A DNA stretch of 64,000 nt from Haliclona indistincta. Its lineage: Eukaryota; Porifera; Demospongiae; Haplosclerida; Chalinidae. The first letter of the stretch is position 1. Each line of letters begins with the position of its first letter. Under the pieces are notes generated by a model. It was not told the DNA's origin and searched no databases. It was given only the letters and a program-made list of their open reading frames with translations. Positions 9,450 to 19,272 of the stretch are shown in pieces. Position numbers and translations under genes: made by a program. The stretch covers positions 9,499,367-9,563,366 of the forward strand of contig OZ024783.1 in NCBI GenBank assembly GCA_964017065.1. Direction: 5' to 3'.

Positions 9450-10361
9450 ATGGGGTCGATTCTGCCAAGTTTCTGTTCAATGGAATATAGCGCTGCACTA
9501 TTCCTAGCATTCGACCTTGTGCCTGGATTCTTGCTCTACGTGGTAATCATGAGCATTGGTTTCATATTAGCTCCAATATTAATCTGCTGTAAAAAGGACA
9601 ACAGCAATGTATATGCTATTGTTGAATATACCTTTGGAAGCATCCTAAGAGGGAACAGAAATGATGGTTATATTCTCTCAAACTACCAAGCTCCTCATTC
9701 CTACACCAAATTGCTGTTCATTTTCTTGATACAACTGTTTGCTGCGGCAACTGTTGAATTCTTTGATGATCTAATGCTGGAAGAATCTTACAGTTGTACC
9801 ACAAATGGTTTAACCTGTTGCTACAATGAGAACTATCAATTTGTCGATTGTTCCAATGAAAGTTACCTGGAAGAGAATAACATCGATAACATCATCTGCT
9901 ACAGTTTCGTGTTTCGACTAGGAACTGCCATTGCCTCTACACTTGGAATAGTAACAGTAAGTGCCTTGGTGATTATAGTGACAAGTATGCTACTCCTACA
10001 TTGCTCTAAAGGAAAAGACTATACAACATGTCAAGCTTGTTGCACTGTTATCACACAAATCTCTGCAGTGCTGGGAATATCATTGGGGGCTTTCTTATTA
10101 TGTGCCTTGAGAAGCATTACACAGATACCGAACCCAGTAAAAATGGCAAACATATGTTTTGAGATTGTGGCAATTGCTTTTGTAATTATATTTAATATTC
10201 TAACATTTCCATGGTGCAAATTCAAACGAGAGAGACAGCAAACTCGGAACGACCAACTACAAGAACCAACGACTGTAGTACTGAACCAACCAACATCTGT
10301 AGTACTGAACCAACCAACCACTGTAGTACTGAACCAACCAACTACTGTAGCACAGCACTGA
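9450..10361 (+). CDS. Five-TM membrane protein with repeat-encoded tail, copy A4
   Basis: A 303-residue member starting MGSILPSFCSMEYSAALF. Helix 1 is at about 22-47. The linker (SILRGNRNDGYILSNYQAPHSY) is shorter than in A1. Then come helix 2, EFFDDLMLEESYSC, a Cys loop with TCCYNENYQFVDCSNESYL, ICYSFVFRLGTAIAS, helix 3, LLLHCSKGK, helix 4, helix 5 and FPWCKFKRER. The last 35 or so residues are an 8-residue repeat (TTVVLNQP, TSVVLNQP) encoded by the start of the minisatellite 10263-10870, which continues past the stop. Length therefore probably varies between alleles. Function unknown. Confidence 0.85.
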   Translation: MGSILPSFCSMEYSAALFLAFDLVPGFLLYVVIMSIGFILAPILICCKKDNSNVYAIVEYTFGSILRGNRNDGYILSNYQAPHSYTKLLFIFLIQLFAAATVEFFDDLMLEESYSCTTNGLTCCYNENYQFVDCSNESYLEENNIDNIICYSFVFRLGTAIASTLGIVTVSALVIIVTSMLLLHCSKGKDYTTCQACCTVITQISAVLGISLGAFLLCALRSITQIPNPVKMANICFEIVAIAFVIIFNILTFPWCKFKRERQQTRNDQLQEPTTVVLNQPTSVVLNQPTTVVLNQPTTVAQH

Positions 10362-10870
10362 ACCAACTACCATAGTTACGTACTGAACCAACCAACATCT
10401 GTAGTACTGAACCAACCAACCACTGTAGTACTGAACCAACCAACTACTGTAGCACAGCACTGAACCAACTACCATAGTTACGTACTGAACCAACCAACCA
10501 CTGTAGTACTGAACCAACCAACTACTGTAGCACAGCACTGAACCAACTACCATAGTTACGTACTGAACCAACCAACATCTGTAGTACTGAACCAACCAAC
10601 CACTGTAGCACAGCACTGAACCAACTACCATAGTTACGTACTGAACCAACCAACATCTGTAGTACTGAACCAACCAACCACTGTAGTACTGAACCAACCA
10701 ACTACTGTAGCACAGCACTGAACCAACTACCATAGTTACGTACTGAACCAACCAACATCTGTAGTACTGAACCAACCAACCACTGTAGTACTGAACCAAC
10801 CAACGACTGTAGATCAACATCTGTAGCACAGCACTGAACCAACTACCATAGTTACGTACTGAACCAAGCA
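10263..10870. repeat. 24-bp minisatellite with higher-order pattern, overlapping the 3' end of A4
   Basis: The basic unit is GTACTGAACCAACCAAC plus a variable seven bases (24 bp). Groups of units are separated by CATAGTTACGTACTGAACC, which appears six times (about 10371, 10473, 10551, 10629, 10731, 10847). The array starts inside the A4 coding region and runs about 500 bp beyond its stop. The long reverse-strand open frame here is only the repeat. Confidence 0.9.
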
Positions 10871-11584
10871 CAAGAACCAACCACAAGAAACAACCACTGC
10901 AGTATAATTGATTTGTTATCATGTGTTACAGAGATCTTATTAATTCGAATAAGTGTACAATTTCAAAACAAACTTTATTATAATAATTATTAATTCGTTA
11001 TCACAATATCATCATTAAATAATTATCACCTGAATTACCTGAATTTAATTGTTAAGATTTTTGAAGAGAAAATCAAGTATCATGTGTTGAAAAGAGCTTA
11101 ACGTTACTAGTGATAATAAATATGTAAAAGTAGCCAGACGTGCTACTGGAGAGCATGATGAAAAGCATGAAGCAAGAAAGTGCATTCTTTCAGTGTGCTC
11201 ATAGAAAATTTAAACATTAGTACAATCTTACAGAATGTTAACCTTCTGTCACGAGAGTAAAGATCCTTTCGTGGAAAGATGGAACTTTTGCCAAATGCAC
11301 TCGTTGTCACGTTTATCGTCAACGTAATTGTATCTAAAATTGGAATATCCACTACACGAATGTTCACTACGTTCAAAAGGCCCCATGAATCAAACAAGGC
11401 CTGAAAGATTTTGTCGTGAAGTATAAAAGACTCGAATTCCAGTTGGTTTTGATGCACCCACATGGTCTCACGCGACAAACTTGGTTACGCCCACTAATTA
11501 TTGACCTCCCGACTGGGGCCACCTCTTTACTGGGGACAATATTGTTGTGTCCCAATGGTGCCTGCTTTAGTGAGGTTCCACTGT
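10871..11584. other. No gene seen
   Basis: AT-rich unique-looking DNA. Short reverse-strand open frames at 11143-11478 and 11373-11609 show no recognisable domain. Confidence 0.4.
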
Positions 11585-11696
11585 ACATCAATCCTAGCAT
11601 TGTTGGCATTATAAATCAACTCATTGTGATGTTGAAAACATGCTGACAGTACAGCATGCAGCATTCACAGTACAGCATTCACAAAAAATGCTGACT

Positions 11697-11752
11697 GACA
11701 GACAAGTACTTGGCAAAAACAAGTACTTGTTTTTGCCAAGTACTTGTCTGTC
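11697..11752. repeat. Perfect 56-bp palindrome without loop
   Basis: The 28-bp arms are exact reverse complements meeting at ACAAGT|ACTTGT. Each arm itself contains CAAGTACTTG. Confidence 0.95.
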
Positions 11753-12431
11753 AACATGTCTGTCTGTCAACATGACTTGTCTGTGTGATGTACTGAACAA
11801 TGTAGTTAATGATTGTAATGTGTATGTGCTTGTGGTGTAGGTTGTCTTAATGCATATTGTATGCTTGTAGTTGTATTGTGTATTGTAGTGAATAGCGAAG
11901 CACTCTGTCTGTATGTCTGGTTTAGTTTTTGTAATTAAATGACTGTGTCCAGTGTGTTGTTGTTGTTGAAGTAGTTGCTCAACTTACTCTGTCAGACTCT
12001 ATGCGGCGTTATTATAGTCTGTCAGTACTTGTCCTGTGCATCTCTTTAAGGCCCTGTACAAAGAGGCTACTTTTGTTGTTTGACAATTCACACTGCAAGT
12101 GGTTGCTTCGTGTAGCACAGGTCGCCATTCTTCTCAGCCAATTGTGAACGCTGTACTCACAGTAGCTAGCCACGTGTAGAGAGAGAAAACTAAAATGTAA
12201 TAGCGCTGCGTGCTCGATTCTGTTTCCTTGGAAACGGCGGTATCCTTTGAAGTACATGCGACATCGCAAGTCGCTTGATCAATTCTATTTTGCGCAAATT
12301 TTTGCCGACAAGTTTCAGGCGACTAGCGACTGTGCGACTTTTCAACAAGCAACTTTAGTCATGCGACTTGTCGTGCGACAAAAGTTGCCTTATGTATGGG
12401 GGCCTTTATGTGCATCCTGCAAAATTCTTGT

Positions 12432-12472
12432 GCAACAATGTTTCAATGTTTGAAACATTGAAACATTGTTGC
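12432..12472. repeat. 41-bp palindrome with 1-base centre
   Basis: GCAACAATGTTTCAATGTTT, then G, then the exact 20-bp reverse complement. Confidence 0.95.
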
Positions 12473-12503
12473 TGTGTTGTGAGTACTGTTGTTCAACAAC
12501 AAC

Positions 12504-12589
12504 AATTGCTGTACAGCCTAACTGGGAACATAGAGAATATTCAATGTTTGTGCAACAGTGAATGTTCCCAGTTAGGCTGTACAGCAATT
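12504..12589. repeat. Hairpin with 28-bp perfect arms and 30-base loop
   Basis: Arms 12504-12531 and 12562-12589 (AATTGCTGTACAGCC... and ...GGCTGTACAGCAATT) are exact inverted copies. The right arm corresponds to the single copy at about 18616-18640. Confidence 0.9.
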
Positions 12590-12711
12590 ACTCTGCACAC
12601 TGTATACCATCCAGGATAGTAAATACAAGTATAGGAGCACATAAAGAGAAAGGAGCATCGAATTCCAATAGTCCTCAAACAACTTGAGACTGTAGAAGAG
12701 CTTTTTCCTTA

Positions 12712-13030
12712 CAGGGTTTTGCAGGTCACTTGTCGCATCGAATACGACAAATTGACGAGGCCACGCCCACTTATCCAGCACCACAGAAAGTTGGCGAAAA
12801 CAAACGCTTGTAGTATCGTGTAAGGTATAGCGCCTTACCACTATTTTCTCAAATCACCAAGTATAGTCTATGCTTTGACTGCAACGGTCAAAGTTCACCC
12901 AGCAAAATCAGTGTACACGATACTAAAAGCGTTTCTTTTCGCCAACTTTCTGTGGAGCTAGATAAGTGGGCATGGTCTCGTTGAACTTGTCGTTTTCACC
13001 ACGACAGTACAAGTGAAATGCAAAACCCTG
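12712..13030. mobile_element. 319-bp MITE with TA target duplication
   Basis: The ends are CAGGGTTTTGCA and TGCAAAACCCTG, flanked by TA (12710-12711, 13031-13032). Homology between arms extends inward about 100 bp (for example CACAGAAAGTTGGCGAAAA and CGCCAACTTTCTGTGG). The related repeat at 18510-18870 lacks it. The TA duplication fits a Tc1/mariner-type MITE. Confidence 0.8.
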
Positions 13031-13229
13031 TATAAAGCAGCCAAGTTCCTCCCACTGTAAATTAATACTGCTAATACAAAATAGTTTGCTCAGCACTATC
13101 CATAGTCCAATGCTGGAAGAATTGTATAGATAGCTTACCTGATAATTCCTTACCGTAATTCCTAAAGCATTAATATTGTGGGTGTGGTTATTGGACGCCA
13201 TTTTGGAGGCCTAGTCTGTGTAGTGTATA

Positions 13230-15331
13230 ATGGCGGAAAAGAAGAACGATGCCTATTATTCCTCGCTGCCAGCAGCTGAGAAGAAGAGGTATAAAGAGAA
13301 AGTCGAGGGGTTTACCAAGACCAAGTTTGTCGATCCTTACGAAATCGTGGATGGCTGGAAGGACGATATTTCTCTCTGGCCACCAACGGATTTTCCTACA
13401 TTACATTCCTACTTGATAGATACTTCTGGGCAGTACACATTGGAGAAACTAAAAGCTTTCAAAAGCCTAGAGGCATACAACTATTATATTTGGTGAGTAT
13501 ATCGTTCCCTAGCTTGCTCAGTGTCACTAAATTTGTCCTGTTTTTTTTGTAATCATTGCAGTGGCTGGGTTCAGACGGTTTTTTATCGTTCAGTTCAGTC
13601 AAACCCATCTGTTTGCCTCCTCAAAGCTAAAGTTAAACCATCACAGCGCATGAGTGCTGCTCCCCATGAGGCATGGACTGCTGTCAAGAAAAGGTCTGGG
13701 GGTATTATCACAGGACATTGTACCTGTATGGCTGGGTAAGAATGTGTCTTCGCCGTCTCTAGTTACTATCATTTTTCTACAGGTGTGGTGAAGTGTGTTC
13801 GCATGTGGCAGCAATTCTATTTAAGGTTGAGGCATGTATAAGATTAGGGATTGCAACAAAAACCTGCACCTCATTGCCGTGCGTTTGGAACCAGACATTT
13901 ACAAAACAGGTATACAGTACACATGGGGCTTTTGTTAAAATTTATTAAATTCCTGTTTAGGTTCAACCAGTTACCATCAGCGAGATTAATTTTCAGCGAC
14001 CATGTAAAAGGTTTCGGACGGAGGGCACAGTTGTGGCTACCTCTGGTCCTACTCCTGACTATGCACCCTCTCTGAGTAGAGATACTTTGTTGAACAAACT
14101 ACATGAAGTTTGTCCTTCTGCATCTATTTTCACTGTTGTTCCAGGATATCAACGATCCTTGCCTGTTCGACATCGACCTATTGCTTCGACTAATTCTCAA
14201 CGTCGACTTACTTCTTTGTCTACTGGTCGCCAACTTACGGCTGCTTCGTCAACTGATCAATCTCCTGCTATATTGACCAGCCAACCTGCTTCGTCTACTG
14301 ATCAAACCAATCCATCTGCTGATCAGCCTGCTCCTCGACAATCTGCTGCAATACCTCCTGATCTACCACAACCTCTCACGAGTTTATACAATCCAGACAT
14401 TAAAGATGACGATGATCTTGTTGATCTATGTTCTCAGGCTTTTCAGGAGTTGGCACAGTCAATATCTCATGCTCAGGCAAGCAATTTATCTCTTATGACT
14501 ACACAACAGTCAGATTCAAGCAATTGGTTTGAGCATAGAATTGGACGGATTACTGCATCACATATGCACGACGTAATGAGGTACAGTGGACGCAAGTACC
14601 CTACAAGTATTGTTAAATCTGTTATGCAGTATTCCAAAGTAAATCCAAACGTGGCAGCGTTGAAGTGGGGGCGAGAACACGAGCCTGCTGCTAGACGGCA
14701 ATACTCTAGTCTCATGAAAAAGAACCATCGTAATTTTGAGACATCACTCTCCGGTCTTATGATCGACCCTTCTCTTCCTTACTTGGGTGCCACACCAGAT
14801 GGAATCTCAAAATGTGACTGCTGTGGTCAGCGAATTGTCGAAATTAAGTGCCCGTACAAGTATAGACTCGTGTCTCCAGACTCAGATAGTGCATTGTCTG
14901 ATCCAAAGTTCTGTCTCAAATTAGATGAAAGGAAACAAGTATCCTTATCTAAAAAGCACCAATATTACATTCAAGTACAAGGCCAGCTTCTTGTTAGCAA
15001 GCAGAAGCAATGTGACTTTATTTGTTGGACTACTGAAGGAATGTTTGTGCAAACTATATCACGTGACAGTGAAATGATGGACGCAATTGCTACCAAGAGT
15101 AAAACTTTCTTTACTTCTTATCTGCTTCCTGAGCTGCTAACACATCGTTTGAAACGTGGAGTAGAATGTAAACCAATAAAAACTTACTGTTATTGTGGGA
15201 AGCCTGCAGAAGGATTGATGATCGGCTGTGATAATGAATCATGTGCTTTACAATGGTTTCACTACAAATGTGCTGGAATAAAACGAAAGCCTAAAGGAAA
15301 CTGGTTCTGCAAAAATTGTATTAGTAATTGA
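13230..15331 (+). CDS. SWIM zinc-finger / YqaJ-type nuclease / PHD finger protein of the transposon
   Basis: Four exons: 13230-13492, 13562-13735, 13783-13909, 13961-15331. All introns are 46-69 bases with GT..AG ends, phases agree, and the product is 644 residues. Order: N-terminal region ([10 protein letters not shown]); SWIM finger CTC..CGEVCSH (about 141-153, split by intron 2), a DNA-binding type common in transposases; a low-complexity Ser/Thr/Gln region; a YqaJ/RecB-like nuclease core at about 375-550 with [22 protein letters not shown] (about 424-433), ATPDG (D about 468), VEIKCP (E482, K484) and YIQVQGQL; and a C-terminal PHD finger (CYCGK...[10 protein letters not shown]...WFCKNC, about 598-641). 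The catalytic D, ExK and Q motifs are all present. It faces the transposase gene tail to tail and presumably acts as its accessory nuclease. Confidence 0.85.
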
Positions 15332-15388
15332 CAGTTCACATTGAAATAATTATTCATTGAAGTATTACATGTAAAGTACATGTAATTA

Positions 15389-17297
15389 TTATGACAATAC
15401 AGGATTTGAAAGATTTATCAAAGAAGCAGCTACAGTTACTATCTTGTCAATAGTAGTAATGTCTTTGTCAGATGGACGTTTCAGTAGACTAATAGGGATA
15501 GTACTTTGTAAAATCTTGTACTTTTTCCGTAAAAGCCCAATTACCCGTTCCACATGAATCCGCACTTGAGCTATCTGTCTGGTTTTTTCTACTTCAGCTA
15601 TTGCTAGTTGGTTTTTCCCTCTTGTGAAGGCAGGAATCTCCAAAGTAGCACAACGAACAGCTAGGTCATCACCAATGTTAAAGCCCCTGTCAGCCAAAAC
15701 CCTGTCATAACTACATATGTTGTCCAAATATCCAGATTTTTGGGTAATCACCTTATCGGATACTCTGCCGCCCCATCCTTTAGAAAGAAAGGACACTGCA
15801 CAAGTTGGCGAAATTCCTATCAGAAACTTGACGGTGTTGTGTTTTTTATACTGACTGTAAGTAGCAGCTTTAGCATCGTGCGCAGATGGCCTCTCAATAA
15901 AGATCTCAAAGCAATCTATTATAGACACAACATCTCCATAGTGTTTTCGAAAACAAGCTGGCAGATTTTTACGGAGTGTTTCTCGATCTGGCCAAGTAAT
16001 CAGTTGTCTCAGTTCACGATACATCAAGTCAAGCCATTTGTGAAATATTTTGGAAACTAAAGATTCACTCAGATTTGTTCGATAAGCGATATCCTTGTGG
16101 AGAAGAGCCAAAGTAATCTTTGTCAAAGTGAGAAACAGTTCGTCAATCAGAGAGCATCGAGGTGTAACCTCTTTTGTTGCACTTGTTTTTAAGAGATCAA
16201 AGAGTGTTGTGAAAGCTGCATACGACGGTAGTCCTGTGTAGAACTTTGTTTTCTCATCATCATTAAATATAAAACTTGCACTAAAATGCACAACGTTTGG
16301 TGACATATCTAGTCGACGCATGTGTCGAAAAGAAGTGGCATAAGCAGCTTGATACATTTGTAAGGACTGGGAACACATTTCAAACTTAGCCTTCCACATT
16401 TTCAACTCTTCCTCCAATTCCACATTCTTAGCCCGCAATTCTTCGTTTTCAATTTGTAGCTCGCATACTTCAAACTCAGATTGCAACAATTCTTCACTGA
16501 CCTCTTCTTCTGTTGTCTGAAATTCATCTTCATTTCCACGCCCATCATCCTGTTCAAACTCGGAGTCTGTTTCCACATCACTCCACTCATCACTAGGAAC
16601 CTCCTCTATATGCTCATCATTCTGTTCAGCCTCCTGTAATTGCTCATTGTCTTCCTCCACTTGTTCCTCGTCTTCCTCAGCCTCCTCCACTTGCTCAACG
16701 TCTTCTACTTGCTCATTGTCTTCCTCTACTTGTTCCTCGTCTTCTTCAGCCTCCTCCACTTGCTCAACGTCTTCTACTTGCTCATCGCTTTCCTCTACTA
16801 GGTCATCATTCTGTAAAACCCGCAAATCGTTGGCTGCACTGTGCTCAATTTCCTCGGCACTATTCTTCTCTGCAAGCTCAATCCCTTTTTCTGTGCAAGG
16901 CCTCTTTTTGCAATTCTGTCCTAAAGAATGCATCTTCCTCTTGCTCCGGTTAATTGCTCTCTTTAAACGATCTGACTGCTGTTTCACAGTAGCACTACTC
17001 GGCGGTGCCTGTCGGTGTTGAAACACAGAAGGGGCATAATCAACAGACCTAGGATCACAGGAATGGTTTCCTATGTGAGCACCATCATAAATCAGTTATT
17101 CGTGATGTTAATAGTAACTAACCGCTGACAAAATGTGCGCTGCATATTCTCGAATATTCAGTTGGTTGCCAGTTGGCACGATTTACAGCAGCAATCCAGC
17201 ATAATCTCTGCTTCTCGTCTTTAGGAAACCTGTAGAATCGCTTCCCTGACTTTCCTTGGCGATTGCAGCAACCAACTGCACAGCAATACCATGGCAT
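15389..17297 (-). CDS. THAP-domain DDE transposase (DDE_Tnp_4 type)
   Basis: Two exons on the minus strand: 17297-17123 and 17070-15389, with a 52-bp intron; the product is 618 residues. The first exon encodes most of a THAP DNA-binding domain: MPWYCCAVGCCNRQGKSG, then FYRFP, W, ICSAHF and, across the splice, DYAPSVF (1-75), with the C2CH pattern complete. Residues about 110-260 are Glu-rich with imperfect EEAEEDEEQVEEDNEQ repeats, then a coiled coil. From about 310 come YTGLPSYAAF, a helix-turn-helix region (LTKITLALLHKDIAYRTNLS) and the catalytic core, with candidate triad D444 (IIDCFEIF), D519 (LADRGF) and E566 (HVERVIG). This matches the DDE_Tnp_4 fold of Harbinger-like transposases. No frameshift or stop interrupts it, so the element may be active. 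Confidence 0.85.
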
Positions 17298-17452
17298 TCT
17301 GGCAAGAATATGTAGAGAACGAGCTGAATGGCCAGGCCTCCAAAATGGCGGATTGAAATTTTTAAAAAATTCTTTCCCTATTACGGTACTAGATGAATCT
17401 CATTAAACAATTATCAGGTAAGCCATCTATACTTGTTGCCTATTCTGTTTTA

Positions 17453-17598
17453 ATAGCACTGATTGGCTTCTGATTGCATAACTAAAGCACACTGCTGTAC
17501 AGAAATCCTGTATACATGCATCTGCAGTTGCTAGAATGGTGGATAGTTGTTTTTGTGGATATAGCGTCATTCCACCGAGGCATCTGCACTTTAGGTGC
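17453..17598 (-). mobile_element. Fragment of the 22249-28179 repeat family, reversed
   Basis: Reverse complement of the left end of the outer element. It contains the inverses of GCAATCAGAAGCCAATCAGTGC, CTGCAGATGCATCTATACAGG, GGTGGAAT and the CACCAAAGGTG end. It abuts, and apparently truncated, the five-TM remnant that follows. Confidence 0.7.
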
Positions 17599-18262
17599 TT
17601 CATTGATAGCTATTTTTACTGGCTTATTTTGCGGGTTAAAATTTGAATCGTATTCTTCACATACAAAAATAAGTAATGCGATTTCTGAGATATTACCCAC
17701 AGGCATTATAATATTCGTGTACATCATCTTCTTTCCTGGATACAAATTTGAAACAGTAGATGTAGTCAGGCGCGGCCCGACCCATCATGTGCCGTATGGG
17801 TCAGGAGACACTAGTATCATCGAGTTGTACACTTTGCATGAAATCGTGCAAACCAATCAGATTGCAGCAAAGGTCGCGTCACGTCCGGGTGGGTGGTAAC
17901 TTAACTAACATGTGGCGTGACTGCGTGAGAACTCTTAAAACTCTAGATGCAAGCAAGACCGCGATTGAGCGACGAAGATATTGAAAGAGCACCCACCAAG
18001 GCATGTAGGAAATTGGGCTACGAGTCTACGACAGGCTGAAAGAAGAACAGTTATTACAACGTGGTTATTAACAAAACGACACGTGATTAACTTTATTCAT
18101 CACTCAATTATTGCGTAATGCACATTCCAGAGCGACAACTCGATGATACTAGTGCCTCCTGACCCATCCGTAGACGCGATGGGTCGGGCCACGCCTGACT
18201 ACAGTAGATGATGACAATGACGACAATGAAGATGATGAAGATGACGACAATGAAGATATAAT
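17599..18262 (+). pseudogene. C-terminal five-TM remnant split by a MITE
   Basis: ASLIAIFTGLFCGLKF and ISEILPTGIIIFVYIIFFPG match A6 (TGLFCWLKF, ISEILPTGIIISLYIIFFPW), followed by YKFETVD. The coding match is broken at 17762 by the 439-bp element and resumes at 18202 with the acidic GATGATGAC-type tail that A6 also has. The N-terminal two thirds are missing. Confidence 0.75.
17763..18201. mobile_element. 439-bp MITE with 9-bp target duplication
   Basis: The ends TAGTCAGGCGCGGCCCGACC and GGTCGGGCCACGCCTGACTA are inverted with one mismatch over 24 bp, and inverted homology continues for about 45 bp (ACTAGTATCATCGAGTTGT). It is flanked by CAGTAGATG at 17754-17762 and 18202-18210. A6 shows the uninterrupted site (CAGTAGATGATAATGAC). 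Confidence 0.85.
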
Positions 18263-18509
18263 GATGAACATGAATTTGCAGTGTAGGACTACACTGCTAG
18301 AACTCTCTTCAATAACCATTGTGACAGTCTTTTTAGTACATTAGTCATTCAGTGTCATGGTTTTGTATCCCATTTATTACTTACATTTGTAACACAATAT
18401 GTTTATTGAAGTTTAAGTGGATTACTTTTCACAAATTGCTGATGCTATGTTGCAAAACATAAAACACAATAACTGTGAAATCTTATAATGCAATAGGAAA
18501 CACATCCAT
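18263..18509. other. No gene seen
   Basis: AT-rich DNA following the dead five-TM copy. Confidence 0.3.
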
Positions 18510-18870
18510 CCATCCTAGGCATTGTTGGCAGTATAAATCAACACATTGTGATGTTAAAACATGCTGACCACTCCAGTAGTCCTGCAAAATAATTGTTGTG
18601 CAACAATGTGGACAATGTTCCTAGTTAGGCTGTACAGCAATTACTCTACACACTGTGTACCATCCCAGGAAAAGATCCAGGATAGTAGACAGTGGCTAAC
18701 GAGAAAGGAGCATCAAACTCTATAGTCCTCATAGAACTAGTGTTTCGGACAAGTACTTGAGACCTGTAGAGCAGCTTCTTCCTTATAAGGCAGCCAAGTT
18801 CTAAATTAATACTGCCAGCCAAAACTAACAGTTTACTTAGCACTATCCATAAAAGGATAAATGATCAAAC
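18510..18870 (+). repeat. Dispersed repeat R, short copy
   Basis: Collinear with parts of 11585-13121 but lacking its palindromes and the TA-flanked MITE, so it shows the simpler form. Confidence 0.6.
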
Positions 18871-19272
18871 TTTTTCAGTACTTGTTTTATGAGGACTATT
18901 GGACTTTGCTGCTCCTTTCTCTTTATGTGCCCCTAACAGAGGGGAAAAGAAATGGTACACAAAGCGTACAAAAATTTTTTGCTTAATATATTCATGAGCA
19001 TGTGTCTTCCAAAATTTTCTTACATTTTTTCTAGCGTAGCAATGGTGCCATGGTAACAGTGTGAGAGCTTCTACATCGCATAGCTGATTTAGACAATAGC
19101 AACAGCAAACAGAAACGACACGAATCATGAGAAAGGACACACAAGTGCTATAAAGATTATTCAGAAGAACTCTGTGCACAAAACAATAATCTGAGTTGCA
19201 TGGCGGGATTCAGAATAGTCAGAGCTACAGAACCTGATTGGTGGGCTGAAGTAGTAGTTGTACAGCCTATAT

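Larger units (their letters stand above)
11585..13121 (+). repeat. Dispersed repeat R, long copy, with palindromes and an inserted MITE
   Basis: Shares order and sequence with 18510-18870: ATCCTAG-CATTGTTGGCA, TTGTGATGTT-AAAACATGCTGA, TGCAACAATG, AGTTAGGCTGTACAGCAATT, ACCATCC..AGGATAGTA, AGTCCTCA and GCACTATCCATA. This copy has gained the palindromes at 11697-11752, 12432-12472 and 12504-12589 and the MITE at 12712-13030. The transposon at 13124 begins right after it. No gene. Confidence 0.6.
13124..17432. mobile_element. 4.3-kb autonomous-looking DNA transposon (THAP/DDE_Tnp_4 plus SWIM-YqaJ; ISL2EU-like)
   Basis: Inverted ends start GTATAGAT(A/G)GCTTACC and continue through TGATAATT to CGCCATTTTGGAGGCC; the right end is the reverse complement with gaps, over roughly 90-110 bp. 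Flanking TT on both sides (13122-13123, 17433-17434) could be a 2-bp duplication. Inside are two intact-looking genes in convergent orientation with 57 bp between their stops: a SWIM/YqaJ/PHD protein and a THAP-DDE transposase. To my knowledge, ISL2EU elements (a PIF/Harbinger-related group) combine a DDE transposase with a YqaJ-nuclease protein and have 2-bp duplications. The assignment rests on that architecture. Confidence 0.8.

Noticed and set aside
10257..10922. 221-residue reverse-strand open frame (Trp/Leu/Val/Gln/Tyr-rich)
   Set aside because: It is the minisatellite read backwards; the repeat has no stops in that frame and there is no codon-level conservation.
16647..17021. Ser/Thr/Cys-rich 124-residue plus-strand frame
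   Set aside because: Antisense of the Glu-rich repeats of the transposase on the minus strand.
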